Below the pieces are notes generated by a model. The model saw only the letters and a program-made list of their open reading frames with translations, did not search any database and was not told the DNA's origin. A stretch of 14,133 bases of DNA from Eubacterium sp. UBA3720 (GTDB lineage: Bacteria; Bacillota; Clostridia; Lachnospirales; Lachnospiraceae), in assembly GCA_002371335.1 (NCBI GenBank), contig DFHP01000066.1, forward strand, positions 12,933 to 27,065, written 5' to 3'. Shown here one piece after another: positions 6,851-13,998 of this stretch. Position 1 is the stretch's first letter. Each line of letters opens with the position of its first letter. Made by a program: the position numbers and the translations under genes.

Positions 6851-7991
6851 TGCGCTCCACCTCCCCGGCACCGGACTTCGCATCCTTTATATCATTCTTA
6901 ACGCCGGTCATCAGTGACTGCCGCGTGACGGCGTCAAACACATTTACCTTCTCCATATTCAGCTGCAGCGCTATGGTACTTCCGGCGCTGATGGCGGATC
7001 CTATCTCCGACTCCTGAATTATTTCCACATCTTCTCCGGTCTCCAGCTTCGCAAAATAATGAGTGTTCAGCCCCAGAAAAACGCTGTCATTTACCGACGC
7101 CATGATACCCTGCTCATCGGCATTCTTCCTCAGCTGCAGTTCTTCCGGACGTACAGAAAGGATAACATCCCGTTCACGAATCTCTTCCTCCCTGATCGTA
7201 TTGACAGGAGCCTCATGACTTCCGATCTGCAGATACGCCTGTCCGTCTCTGACCTTCAGCTTGGCCTTCAGCATGTTTGACTTACCTATAAATGAAGCCA
7301 CGAACATATCCGCGGGGCGCTGATAAATATTTCTGGGATCTCCGCAGTGATGAACTACCCCGTCCTTCATGACAGCGATCCTGTCGGACACTGCCATCGC
7401 TTCCTCCTGGTCATGCGTCACATATACCGTTGTGATGCCTACCTCTTTCTGTATATTCCTGATGGCAGTCCTCATCTCCACACGAAGCTTCGCGTCCAGA
7501 TTAGACAGGGGCTCATCCATAAGCAATACATCAGGGCGGATGACAAGCGCTCTTGCCAGCGCGACTCTCTGCTGCTGGCCTCCCGACAGCCTTTCCGGCA
7601 TGCGGTCGGCATATTCGTCCACATGCACCAGGTGAAGGAACCTGTCAGTCTCGGCGTCTGCCTCCTCTTTCGTCATGTTCGTATATTTCAGGCCAAATTC
7701 CACATTTTTGCGGACCGACATATTCGGAAAAATAGCGTAGTTCTGAAAAACCATGCCTATTCCCCGTTTACCCGGCTCGATCTGATTTATTACCTTATCG
7801 TTAAATCGTATCTCTCCGCCCTCGATGGTATTAAAACCCGCGATCATACGCAGGAGCGTAGTCTTTCCGCATCCCGAAGGTCCCAGAAGCGTAAAAAATT
7901 CCCCTTCCTTTATGTGAAGATCCAGACCCGGAATGATGGTGTTCTGACCATATTTTTTTATGGCGTGATCAATCGTGATCGCGATACTCAT
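6840..7991 (-). CDS. ABC transporter ATP-binding protein, FbpC/PotA-like
   Basis: The ATG at 7991 has GGGGAG seven bases upstream. A longer frame starting at 8012 lacks such a site. The 383-residue product has all nucleotide-binding motifs intact: Walker A GPSGCGKTT (37-45), Q-loop Gln83, signature LSGGQ (135-139), Walker B VLLMDE (155-160) with catalytic Glu160, D-loop NLD and switch His193. A C-terminal TOBE-like region (about 245-350) contains SVRPEEL, as in the PotA/FbpC/MalK group of importer ATPases. It energises the permease encoded directly downstream, whose start overlaps its end. It is the first gene of the ABC unit and is preceded by its own promoter and a leader hairpin. Confidence 0.92.
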   Translation of the reverse strand: MSIAITIDHAIKKYGQNTIIPGLDLHIKEGEFFTLLGPSGCGKTTLLRMIAGFNTIEGGEIRFNDKVINQIEPGKRGIGMVFQNYAIFPNMSVRKNVEFGLKYTNMTKEEADAETDRFLHLVHVDEYADRMPERLSGGQQQRVALARALVIRPDVLLMDEPLSNLDAKLRVEMRTAIRNIQKEVGITTVYVTHDQEEAMAVSDRIAVMKDGVVHHCGDPRNIYQRPADMFVASFIGKSNMLKAKLKVRDGQAYLQIGSHEAPVNTIREEEIRERDVILSVRPEELQLRKNADEQGIMASVNDSVFLGLNTHYFAKLETGEDVEIIQESEIGSAISAGSTIALQLNMEKVNVFDAVTRQSLMTGVKNDIKDAKSGAGEVERSVS

Positions 7992-8024
7992 GAAACCTCT
8001 CCCCTTTCGCAATCAGCTGTTTAC

Positions 8025-8078
8025 AAAACTTCCCACTTCATGCTGAAAGGGCTGTTGCGATGCCATGCGGGAAGTTTT
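8025..8078. repeat. Hairpin with ACTTCCC-type arms in the ABC operon leader
   Basis: AAAACTTCCC (8025-8034) and GGGAAGTTTT (8069-8078) form a perfect 10-bp stem around a 34-base loop. The left arm continues as ACTTCATGCTGAAAGGG, almost identical to the inverted copy at 10721-10746. The right arm plus CATGC matches 927-941. If the predicted promoter is right, the hairpin lies at the very 5' end of the ABC mRNA. It could act as a stabilising structure, an attenuator or a second terminator behind the regulator gene; the sequence does not decide. Confidence 0.6.
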
Positions 8079-8086
8079 TACTGTTT

Positions 8087-8115
8087 ATTATCTTTCTTCC
8101 ATCTGTCTGGATTTT
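8087..8115 (-). promoter_or_regulatory. Activator-type promoter of the ABC operon
   Basis: GATAAT (8087-8092, minus strand) is a good -10, but the hexamer 17 bp upstream is AAAATC (8110-8115), a very poor -35. Such promoters usually need an activator. Three direct repeats lie immediately upstream. The predicted start of transcription is about 8080, roughly 90 bases before the ATPase ATG. Confidence 0.45.
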
Positions 8116-8123
8116 ATGTTTTT

Positions 8124-8181
8124 TCCGAAATCAAAAACACCCGATTTCCGAAACAAAAAGGAGAAAATCCGACACAAAAAA
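8124..8181 (-). promoter_or_regulatory. Three phased direct repeats, putative response-regulator binding sites
   Basis: On the minus strand the motif TTTTTG(A)TTTCGGA occurs three times: TTTTTGATTTCGGA (8124-8137), TTTTTGTTTCGGA (8147-8159) and TTTTTTGTGTCGGA (8168-8181). The CGGA cores are 23 and 21 bp apart, about two helical turns, so all face one side of the helix. They sit directly upstream of a promoter lacking a -35 and next to a gene for an AraC-type response regulator. The rightmost copy shares its T-run with the terminator of that gene, so it is the least certain. Confidence 0.5.
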
Positions 8182-8211
8182 GAGACCGGAGCATTCAGCG
8201 CCCTGATCTCT
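8176..8211 (-). terminator. Intrinsic terminator of the kinase-regulator operon
   Basis: Starting inside the stop codon of the response regulator, the minus strand folds into a hairpin of about 13 pairs (AGAGATC...GGTCTCT outer arms, one internal mismatch, a five-base loop), followed by six T at 8176-8181. This separates the two-component operon from the ABC operon. Confidence 0.7.
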
Positions 8212-8998
8212 ATATTTCATTTCCATGGACTGAAGCCATGAATTCCCTGGGACTGCATCCCATGTATTTTTTGAATACCACGTTAAAGTATTTATAATCG
8301 CCGATGCCGCATTTCCACGCCACGTCCTGGATCCTGACGCCCCCTTCCCTGATCAGCCGGATCGACTTCCGTATCCGGTACCGGCTCAGATACTCATTGA
8401 ACGTAATATTCATGGCATTCTTAAATCTGCGGTTCAGATATGTCTCGCTGTAATTTAACGCCTCTGACAGATCCTGCATAATGATCTTTTCACCGTAATG
8501 TTCCTGAATATAACTGAGCATCTGATCGATCAGCGGATCCTTTCCATTAGCTCCCGCAGCGGGAAGCGGCACGTCCAGACTTCTGATATATTCATTTTTC
8601 TCATGCTGCGCGGCAATGGCTCTTTTGATCCGGCTCTGGGACGCAGCCTCCCTGACCGCCTGCTCCAGTTCATCCCGGCGCAGGGGTTTGAGGAGATATT
8701 CCTTCACGCCGTAATGGATCGCCTTTCTGGCGTAATCAAAGCTGGAATACCCCGAAAGGATAACTGCGCCGTAATGATATTCTTCAAAGGTCTCACGGAT
8801 CATTTCCAGCCCATCCATCACAGGCATGTTTATGTCTGCGATCACGATGTCCGGATCATGCCTGCGGATAAGTTCGGCGCCTTCTTTTCCATTTCCTGTT
8901 TCCGCCACCACTGTACATTCCATCTCCTCCCACGGGACCGAAAAAATGATCCCCTTGCGGATGATCTCCTCGTCCTCCGCGATCAAAACCTTATACAT
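8210..8998 (-). CDS. Response regulator, receiver plus AraC-type DNA-binding domain (YesN-like)
   Basis: The ATG at 8998 has AGGAGG five bases upstream and overlaps the end of the kinase gene by 16 bp. The 262-residue protein has an N-terminal receiver domain (about 1-120) with the acidic pair Glu8/Asp9, phospho-acceptor Asp55 (VIADINMPVMDG), Ser82 and Lys104 (LLKP). A linker leads to a C-terminal AraC/XylS-type double helix-turn-helix (about 160-258), containing IIMQDLSEALNYSETYLNRRFK and IQDVAWKCGIGDYKYFNVVFKKYMGCSPREF. It is shorter than many YesN proteins, with no large middle domain. Its likely job is to activate transporter genes after phosphorylation by the adjacent kinase. The direct repeats just beyond its 3' end are candidate targets. 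Confidence 0.92.
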   Translation of the reverse strand: MYKVLIAEDEEIIRKGIIFSVPWEEMECTVVAETGNGKEGAELIRRHDPDIVIADINMPVMDGLEMIRETFEEYHYGAVILSGYSSFDYARKAIHYGVKEYLLKPLRRDELEQAVREAASQSRIKRAIAAQHEKNEYIRSLDVPLPAAGANGKDPLIDQMLSYIQEHYGEKIIMQDLSEALNYSETYLNRRFKNAMNITFNEYLSRYRIRKSIRLIREGGVRIQDVAWKCGIGDYKYFNVVFKKYMGCSPREFMASVHGNEI

Positions 8999-10713
8999 TT
9001 TTTCCTCCTTTCTGCAGGATCCCTGCCGTATGCCTGCGTGCAGCCACGTGAGATCCTTACGGCAGCCTCAAACCCTCCGGTAAGAGGACTTCGTATGCTG
9101 ACGCCGCTCCCTTTCCCGTATTTCAGATAAAGGCGCCGCGAAAGATTATGCAGCCCTATATGGCCGTCTTTATTTCTGAAGTCGTGCCTTTTCAGCTCCT
9201 GCTGAAGCTTTTCAAGCTGCTTTTTCTCTACTCCGGGACCATTATCTCTGACATACAGGGTCAAGGTATCCCCAAACACTTCTCCCCGGATATGTATGAT
9301 CAGTTCAGGCTTTGTCCGGTAGGTATATTTGATACTGTTTTCAATAAGCGGCTGCAAAAGCAGCCTGGGAACCTTTATTTCCAGACATTCCGGCGGAAGA
9401 TCGATCCTGCACGCAAAACGTTCTCCGAACCGGATCTTCTGAATCTTCAGGTACGCCCCGATATAATGCATGTCCTCGGCAAGCGTCACCTCATCCTCCG
9501 ATCTTTCAATGCTGTACCGGAGAACCTCTGTCAGAGACTCAATGACTTCCTCCGCGCCTTTTGCGTCGAATAACGCCAGACTTCTGATGATCTCCAGCGT
9601 ATTGTACAGAAAATGGGGATTCATCTGCGCGGTCAGCTGAGACATCTCAAACTCCGCATTCATCCTGATCAGCTCGGAATTGTTCCTGTTCAGTTCCTCC
9701 AGCGTGTCAAGCATCCGGTTCATAGCCTGGGCCGCCTCCTCGAACTCATCGCCGGTCTCCAGACTGATCCTGTGTTCCGCATTTCCTTCTGTTATGATCC
9801 TGATCTCCGAGATCAGTCTCTCGATCGAAGCGGCATTGTACGCCGCCATGGATGAAGAGAGTCCTCTGACCGTTAAAAACCAGGCCAGGCCCAAGGTCAC
9901 CAGAATGACCGTGCCGATGGTCAGTGTGTAGTTAAACGGATAATAAATGAGCGCATAGATCCGGATGCCGTCTCTTTCATTTTCCCTGACGCCGGCCCAG
10001 TAACGGTTTTCCCCGTTCTTCCATATCCCGCGTCCGACGCCGCCGAACTTATTTGCCGCTCCTGCCAGATCCGAGCGGCTGGCGTACATCACATTGTCCC
10101 TTTCATCCGTTATGACGCCGTCGAAATCCGCCTCGGACAGATAGTAATTCCAGTCACTTCCTGAAATATAAAGCGCTATATGCCCTGCGGTCTTTCCTCC
10201 CTGCCTGACAGAACGGACAAGCATTGTATCGGCATAGCCTCCTCCTTCAGAGTAGACTGCCCTGTAAACCTCTTCTCCTGATCTGTCCGCCTGATAGATG
10301 ACCGCGTTATTATAATTATAAAGATACGAGGTAAGCGCGCTGGAGCTGAAGGATGAATACAGCACATTATCCGATCTGTCCGTGATCACTATGTCGCTGC
10401 CTATGTCTATGGAATCCAGAAATCTCCGGTGAAGATTTTCCATCTCCATGATGTTTTCCTCATCCGCGGGATCCTCCAGAAGCGCCGTGACCGCTCTTTC
10501 CAGATTTGCTCCCAGCAGATAATCTGTGTTTTTCTCCTCCAGCATGCGATACGCCGCTTCCATCTGATCCAGCGCCGCGCCTGCTCTTGCTGCGCTTCGG
10601 GTCACAGACAGGATCGTCTGCCCCAGAACAAAAAGAAGCATGCTCAGCGAGACAGCAAGCATGCTTCTGAGGAATACCTTTTTCTGAAGATTTTTCTGAA
10701 ACGATGATTTCAT
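8983..10713 (-). CDS. Membrane sensor histidine kinase, YesM-like (LytS/His_kinase family)
   Basis: I choose the ATG at 10713 because GAAGGG lies seven bases upstream; ATG codons at 10731 and 10728 have no such site. The 576-residue protein has a helix at about 13-36, an extracellular sensing region of about 225 residues (Cache-like in size; TDRSDNVLYSS and TDERDNVMYAS look like two related strands), a second helix at 262-281 and a HAMP-like linker (about 282-340). The kinase part is of the His_kinase/HATPase type: QMNPHFLYNTLEIIRSL with phospho-accepting His367, N-box Asn459 (LIENSIKYTY), DNGPGV (490-495) and IGLHNLSRRL (519-528). The last 20 residues extend beyond the ATPase domain and are encoded over the ribosome binding site of the regulator gene. 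The position after tctA suggests that it senses the substrate of a neighbouring transporter. Confidence 0.92.
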   Translation of the reverse strand: MKSSFQKNLQKKVFLRSMLAVSLSMLLFVLGQTILSVTRSAARAGAALDQMEAAYRMLEEKNTDYLLGANLERAVTALLEDPADEENIMEMENLHRRFLDSIDIGSDIVITDRSDNVLYSSFSSSALTSYLYNYNNAVIYQADRSGEEVYRAVYSEGGGYADTMLVRSVRQGGKTAGHIALYISGSDWNYYLSEADFDGVITDERDNVMYASRSDLAGAANKFGGVGRGIWKNGENRYWAGVRENERDGIRIYALIYYPFNYTLTIGTVILVTLGLAWFLTVRGLSSSMAAYNAASIERLISEIRIITEGNAEHRISLETGDEFEEAAQAMNRMLDTLEELNRNNSELIRMNAEFEMSQLTAQMNPHFLYNTLEIIRSLALFDAKGAEEVIESLTEVLRYSIERSEDEVTLAEDMHYIGAYLKIQKIRFGERFACRIDLPPECLEIKVPRLLLQPLIENSIKYTYRTKPELIIHIRGEVFGDTLTLYVRDNGPGVEKKQLEKLQQELKRHDFRNKDGHIGLHNLSRRLYLKYGKGSGVSIRSPLTGGFEAAVRISRGCTQAYGRDPAERRKKCIRF

Positions 10714-10720
10714 TATCTGA

Positions 10721-10750
10721 CCCTTCATCATGAAGTGGGAAGTTTTAATT
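10721..10750 (-). repeat. ACTTCCC-type repeat just upstream of the kinase gene
   Basis: The minus strand carries AAAACTTCCCACTTCATG followed by ATGAAGGG. This differs from the plus-strand copy at 8025-8051 by one substitution and one inserted base. CTTCATGATGAAG within it is a perfect palindrome, and its end supplies the GAAGGG ribosome binding site of the kinase gene. The two copies lie in inverted orientation on either side of the kinase-regulator operon. Confidence 0.6.
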
Positions 10751-10770
10751 AATCATAAAAGCTTACAGCT

Positions 10771-12288
10771 TCAGGTGTCGTCTCTCTCTCCTGACGGCAT
10801 CTTTTCCTCCATCCGGTTCATCAGGATCGGAGAAAGAATGCCAAATACGCACAGCGCGATCAGCACCCAGCAAAGAGGCGTCGAAAAGAGGATCGACGGA
10901 TTTCCGCCGGAGATGGCCAGCGATCTCCGGAGACCTTTTTCTCCGATAGGTCCCAGGATCAAAGCCAGCACGATGGCCGCCGTATTCAGATCAAATTTGC
11001 GCGCCAGATAGCCGATGACTCCAAAGATCATCATGATGACTACATCTACATAGTTCTGGTGGATCGAGAACGAGCCCACCACACAAAGAATCGTCACGGC
11101 CGGGATCAGAATGGCGTCCGAAAGTCTGCTGATCTGTGAAAATCCGCGGCTTCCCAGAAGTCCGATTCCCAGCATGAAAAACTGTATCAGAACAAATCCC
11201 GCAAAAAATGTATATGTCATTTTCGCCGTCTCGCCAAGGAAAAGATCCGGTCCCGGAGTGAGGCCCTGTATGATCAGTCCCCCCATGAGGACCGCGGTAA
11301 CGCTTTCCCCCGGAATGCCCAGCGTCAGCATAGGTATCAGCGAACCGCCGGTGACCGCGTTGTTAGCGGCTTCAGATCCGGCAACTCCCTCGATGGAGCC
11401 GTGTCCGAACCTCTCCTTATGCTTTGAAAACTGCCTTGATGTATTGTATCCCAGGAAACATGCGATGGAAGCGCCTGCTCCGGGCAAAATGCCCACCAGA
11501 TTTCCTATGATCCACGAGCGTCCTATAGTCGGAGCGATCTCTTTCATCTCGTCTTTTGTCGGTATCATTCTGTCTTTATATTTGACAGCCCTTGGCCGCT
11601 CCCTGATCTTCTTTTCCGCCAGGATCAGCACCTGACTCATGGAGAAAAGTCCGATCAGCGCGCATGTCACATTTATTCCTTCATAAAGAGTGCTCTGCCC
11701 GAACATGAACCGCTTAACGCCTTCCATCGGATCCATTCCGATGGTCGATATCAGAAGTCCCAGCGCGCCGGACATAAGTCCCTTCAGCATTGATCTGGAG
11801 GATACTCCCGCGATGATCGTCAGGCCAAAGATAGAGAGCCAGAAATATTCCGGAGATCCGAATTTCATGGCAAGCTGCGCCAGCAGAGGGGCAAAGAAGT
11901 AAAGTGATATACAGCTCAGCAGACCTCCGAAAAAGCTGGAAACGCATGCTACGCCGAGCGCTTTTCCCGCCTTTCCCTGAAGCGTCATCTGATAACCCTC
12001 GATCGCCGTCGCCGCTGAAGCCGGCGTTCCCGGCGTATGGATCAGAATGGCGGAGATCGAACCGCCGAAAATAGCTCCGCAGTATATGGCACCCAGCATG
12101 ATCAGCCCCGTAGACGCATCCATGGAAAATGTCATCGGAAGCAAAAGGGCCACGCCCATCGCCGCGGAGAGGCCCGGGAGACATCCTATTACAAGTCCTA
12201 TCGTCGTACCCAGCGCCATGACCAGCAGATTTGCCGGCATCAGGGCGTTAAGAAAACCCTGTCCCATAAGAGATAAAGTATTAAGCAT
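10771..12288 (-). CDS. tctA: Tripartite tricarboxylate transporter, large membrane subunit TctA
   Basis: The ATG at 12288 follows GGGGAGG at eight bases. The 505-residue protein has about eleven to twelve helices and the hallmark glycine-rich segments of TctA: GLVIGCLPGLSAAMG (31-45) and GNLVGILPGAGAS (262-274). It also has the highly conserved block GSEAANNAVTGGSLIPMLTLGIPGES and QGLTPGPDLF (304-350). TctA forms the transport channel, using an ion gradient to import the ligand delivered by TctC, usually citrate or other carboxylates. The exact substrate is not visible. It starts 21 bp after tctB, so the two are probably co-transcribed. Between its stop and the kinase start are only 57 bp, containing a small AAGCT-GTA-AGCTT stem and the ACTTCCC repeat. 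Readthrough into the kinase gene is likely. Confidence 0.93.
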   Translation of the reverse strand: MLNTLSLMGQGFLNALMPANLLVMALGTTIGLVIGCLPGLSAAMGVALLLPMTFSMDASTGLIMLGAIYCGAIFGGSISAILIHTPGTPASAATAIEGYQMTLQGKAGKALGVACVSSFFGGLLSCISLYFFAPLLAQLAMKFGSPEYFWLSIFGLTIIAGVSSRSMLKGLMSGALGLLISTIGMDPMEGVKRFMFGQSTLYEGINVTCALIGLFSMSQVLILAEKKIRERPRAVKYKDRMIPTKDEMKEIAPTIGRSWIIGNLVGILPGAGASIACFLGYNTSRQFSKHKERFGHGSIEGVAGSEAANNAVTGGSLIPMLTLGIPGESVTAVLMGGLIIQGLTPGPDLFLGETAKMTYTFFAGFVLIQFFMLGIGLLGSRGFSQISRLSDAILIPAVTILCVVGSFSIHQNYVDVVIMMIFGVIGYLARKFDLNTAAIVLALILGPIGEKGLRRSLAISGGNPSILFSTPLCWVLIALCVFGILSPILMNRMEEKMPSGERDDT

Positions 12289-12309
12289 GATATGTCCTCC
12301 CCTGTCTCT

Positions 12310-12753
12310 TTATCCGAAAAATATTCCCGTCGGAAGATGAACTCCCAGAAAGCGTGAAAAAGCGCAGTACACAAGGCAGATGACCACCGCCGTCGATATC
12401 GCTATAAACAGCTTTCTTACTCTCAGAAACAGCAGAGCTCCCACCATAAAAACCGCGGAAGAAATATAAAATCCCACGAATCTCATCAATATCAGATAAA
12501 CGATGATCATCGCAAAGATCGCAATAAGCTGGCCCGGCAGCAGATCCCTGAAGTCATCAAGTCCGCTGACCACGCCCTCGCGGATCGCGCCTCTGATCAT
12601 TTTTATCACATACAGACTTGTCAGAAAAAAGATAAGTCCGATAATGCAAAGAGGATAGATCTGTGCCGCGCGGGGCAGCTGCAGCGTCATTACCAGAAAG
12701 AAAATGCAGACCGCATAGAACACGGCAACGACCCCGATATCTGTTTTTTTCAT
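12310..12753 (-). CDS. tctB: Tripartite tricarboxylate transporter, small membrane subunit TctB
   Basis: This 147-residue protein has four predicted helices (about 7-24, 35-52, 74-103 and 108-140) and no other domain. That is the normal size and shape of TctB, the poorly conserved small subunit that partners TctA in the membrane. Identification rests partly on its place between tctC and tctA, 34 bp after the former and 21 bp before the latter. The ribosome binding site before the ATG at 12753 is weak (AAAGG far upstream, GGTAG close), so its translation may depend on coupling to tctC. Confidence 0.88.
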   Translation of the reverse strand: MKKTDIGVVAVFYAVCIFFLVMTLQLPRAAQIYPLCIIGLIFFLTSLYVIKMIRGAIREGVVSGLDDFRDLLPGQLIAIFAMIIVYLILMRFVGFYISSAVFMVGALLFLRVRKLFIAISTAVVICLVYCAFSRFLGVHLPTGIFFG

Positions 12754-12787
12754 AAGACTACCGATTACCTTTCAGTTCATTGTGCTG

Positions 12788-13816
12788 TTACCAGAGTTCT
12801 GCAACTTCATCTGTACAGAACGCGTACTGATCTTCCAGCATTGCCGCCGTTTCCTCCTGATCCATGAAATAAGTAGTGATGCCGGCCTGTTCTGCCGCCT
12901 CTACATACTCCGGATCCTCCATGGCCGTCTTAAAAGCCTTCTCATAATAATCTATGATATTCTGAGGCGTGCCCTTCGGAGCTACGATAACACGGCGGCT
13001 GCCATACCATTTGTCATAATAACCAAGTTCTCCTAGAGTAGGCACATCCGGGAATTTCTCCATTCTTTCTTCGCTGAAAACGCCGAGAACTTTTACCTCA
13101 GACATCATAGCCGCGATGTCCGCCTCTTTTGCCACGGAAAAATCCACCTCTCCCTGACGGAGCGCAAGCAGCTGATCGGCCGTTCCGCCGTAAGGGATCG
13201 CGCTGTATTCAAAATCAGCAGAGCTTGCCAGCAGCTGCGCGCCGATATGGTTGGATGCTTTTTCACCGTTCGTAGAAGCCTTGAGCTCCCCCGGATGATC
13301 CTGCGCGTAAGCCACCAGGTCCTCAAGCGTATCAAACTCGGAATCCGCGGAAACCAGCACCAGCGCAGTCTCATCTACGTGATTACATACGGGAACAAAA
13401 TCCTCCATCGTATAATCTCCCAGTCCCTCCACGATATTAGAACATACCGTCGGAAGATTAATGAAACCAAGCGTATAGCCATCCGGCTTTGCCTGCGCGA
13501 GCGACGTCCATCCTATGGATCCCGAGCCGCCCTCCAGATTATTGATCACCACCGTCTGACCCATCTCCTTTGTAGCAAACTCAGATAATACACGGGCCGT
13601 ATTGTCCGTTCCTGATCCCGCCTTATATGCAACGATCATCGAAATGTTCTGTGCAGGACTCCATTCGCCTTCAGCCTCTGCCGTGCTTCCCGACGCCGCC
13701 GACCCTGTTGTTTCCTGCGCGGGGGTATTTCCGCCTGAACCGCAGGCGGCAAAACTGCCCGCCATGGCTGTTATCAACAGACCGGAAAGAACTTTTTTGG
13801 TGAATTTTTTCGTCAT
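12788..13816 (-). CDS. tctC: Tripartite tricarboxylate transporter substrate-binding lipoprotein TctC (Bug family)
   Basis: The ATG at 13816 has AAGGAG six bases upstream (13823-13828). The 342-residue protein begins with a lipoprotein signal ending in FAAC (Cys25) and a Gly/Ser/Thr-rich linker. A Bug/TctC domain follows: NISMIVAYKAGSGTDNTARVLSEF binds the carboxylate end of ligands in this family, and GGSGSIGWTSLAQAKPDGYTLGFIN is the other hallmark segment. The domain ends with PDVPTLGELGY and RRVIVAPKGTPQNIIDYYEKAFKTAM. Proteobacterial members are free in the periplasm; here lipid anchoring replaces that. Its role is to capture the ligand and deliver it to TctAB. It is the first gene of the cluster. 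Confidence 0.93.
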   Translation of the reverse strand: MTKKFTKKVLSGLLITAMAGSFAACGSGGNTPAQETTGSAASGSTAEAEGEWSPAQNISMIVAYKAGSGTDNTARVLSEFATKEMGQTVVINNLEGGSGSIGWTSLAQAKPDGYTLGFINLPTVCSNIVEGLGDYTMEDFVPVCNHVDETALVLVSADSEFDTLEDLVAYAQDHPGELKASTNGEKASNHIGAQLLASSADFEYSAIPYGGTADQLLALRQGEVDFSVAKEADIAAMMSEVKVLGVFSEERMEKFPDVPTLGELGYYDKWYGSRRVIVAPKGTPQNIIDYYEKAFKTAMEDPEYVEAAEQAGITTYFMDQEETAAMLEDQYAFCTDEVAELW

Positions 13817-13846
13817 GAAAATCTCCTTTCTTAAATCCCATTGGCT

Positions 13847-13854
13847 ATTATGCC
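13847..13854 (-). promoter_or_regulatory. Extended -10 promoter of the tct operon
   Basis: The minus strand reads TGG then CATAAT (-10 at 13847-13852), five of six matches to consensus with a TG extension, about 30 bases before the tctC ATG. No good -35 lies 16-18 bp upstream, so an activator may be needed. An inverted repeat CCAAAA-AACC-TTTTGG (13853-13868) abuts it, and two direct ACAAACG copies lie further upstream. Confidence 0.4.
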
Positions 13855-13900
13855 AAAAAACCTTTTGGAAATATTGGTCAAATTAGTCTACCCCTACAGT

Positions 13901-13918
13901 ACAAACGTTACACAAACG
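13901..13918. promoter_or_regulatory. Direct repeat ACAAACG x2 upstream of tctC
   Basis: ACAAACG occurs at 13901-13907 and again at 13912-13918, an 11-bp period, i.e. one helical turn. It lies about 55 bp upstream of the predicted -10 of the tct operon, where an activator could bind. It does not obviously resemble the TTTTTGTTTCGGA repeats before the ABC operon. Confidence 0.3.
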
Positions 13919-13922
13919 AAAT

Positions 13923-13955
13923 AAGCGGAGATGATTTTTTTCATCTCCGCTTTTT
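13923..13955. terminator. Intrinsic terminator hairpin upstream of tctC
   Basis: AAGCGGAGATGA (13923-13934) pairs with TCATCTCCGCTT (13941-13952) around a loop of six T, a 12-bp stem. Five T follow on the plus strand (13951-13955). On the minus strand the tail is TTATTTCG, weaker but possible. It separates the tct operon from whatever lies to the right of the window. Confidence 0.7.
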
Positions 13956-13998
13956 ACGAACGCGCCTCTTCAAACGCCACATAAATTAATTTTAAACA

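Noticed and set aside
7347..8297. Long plus-strand reading frame of 316 codons antisense to the ABC ATPase gene
   Set aside because: The minus-strand ATPase has every expected motif. The plus-strand frame has no recognisable domain and runs across the promoter region into the regulator gene, so it is a shadow.
13876..13881. TTGACC (minus strand) as -35 of the tct promoter
   Set aside because: It lies 23 bp from the CATAAT -10, too far for a normal promoter, and no -10 is found at the right distance.
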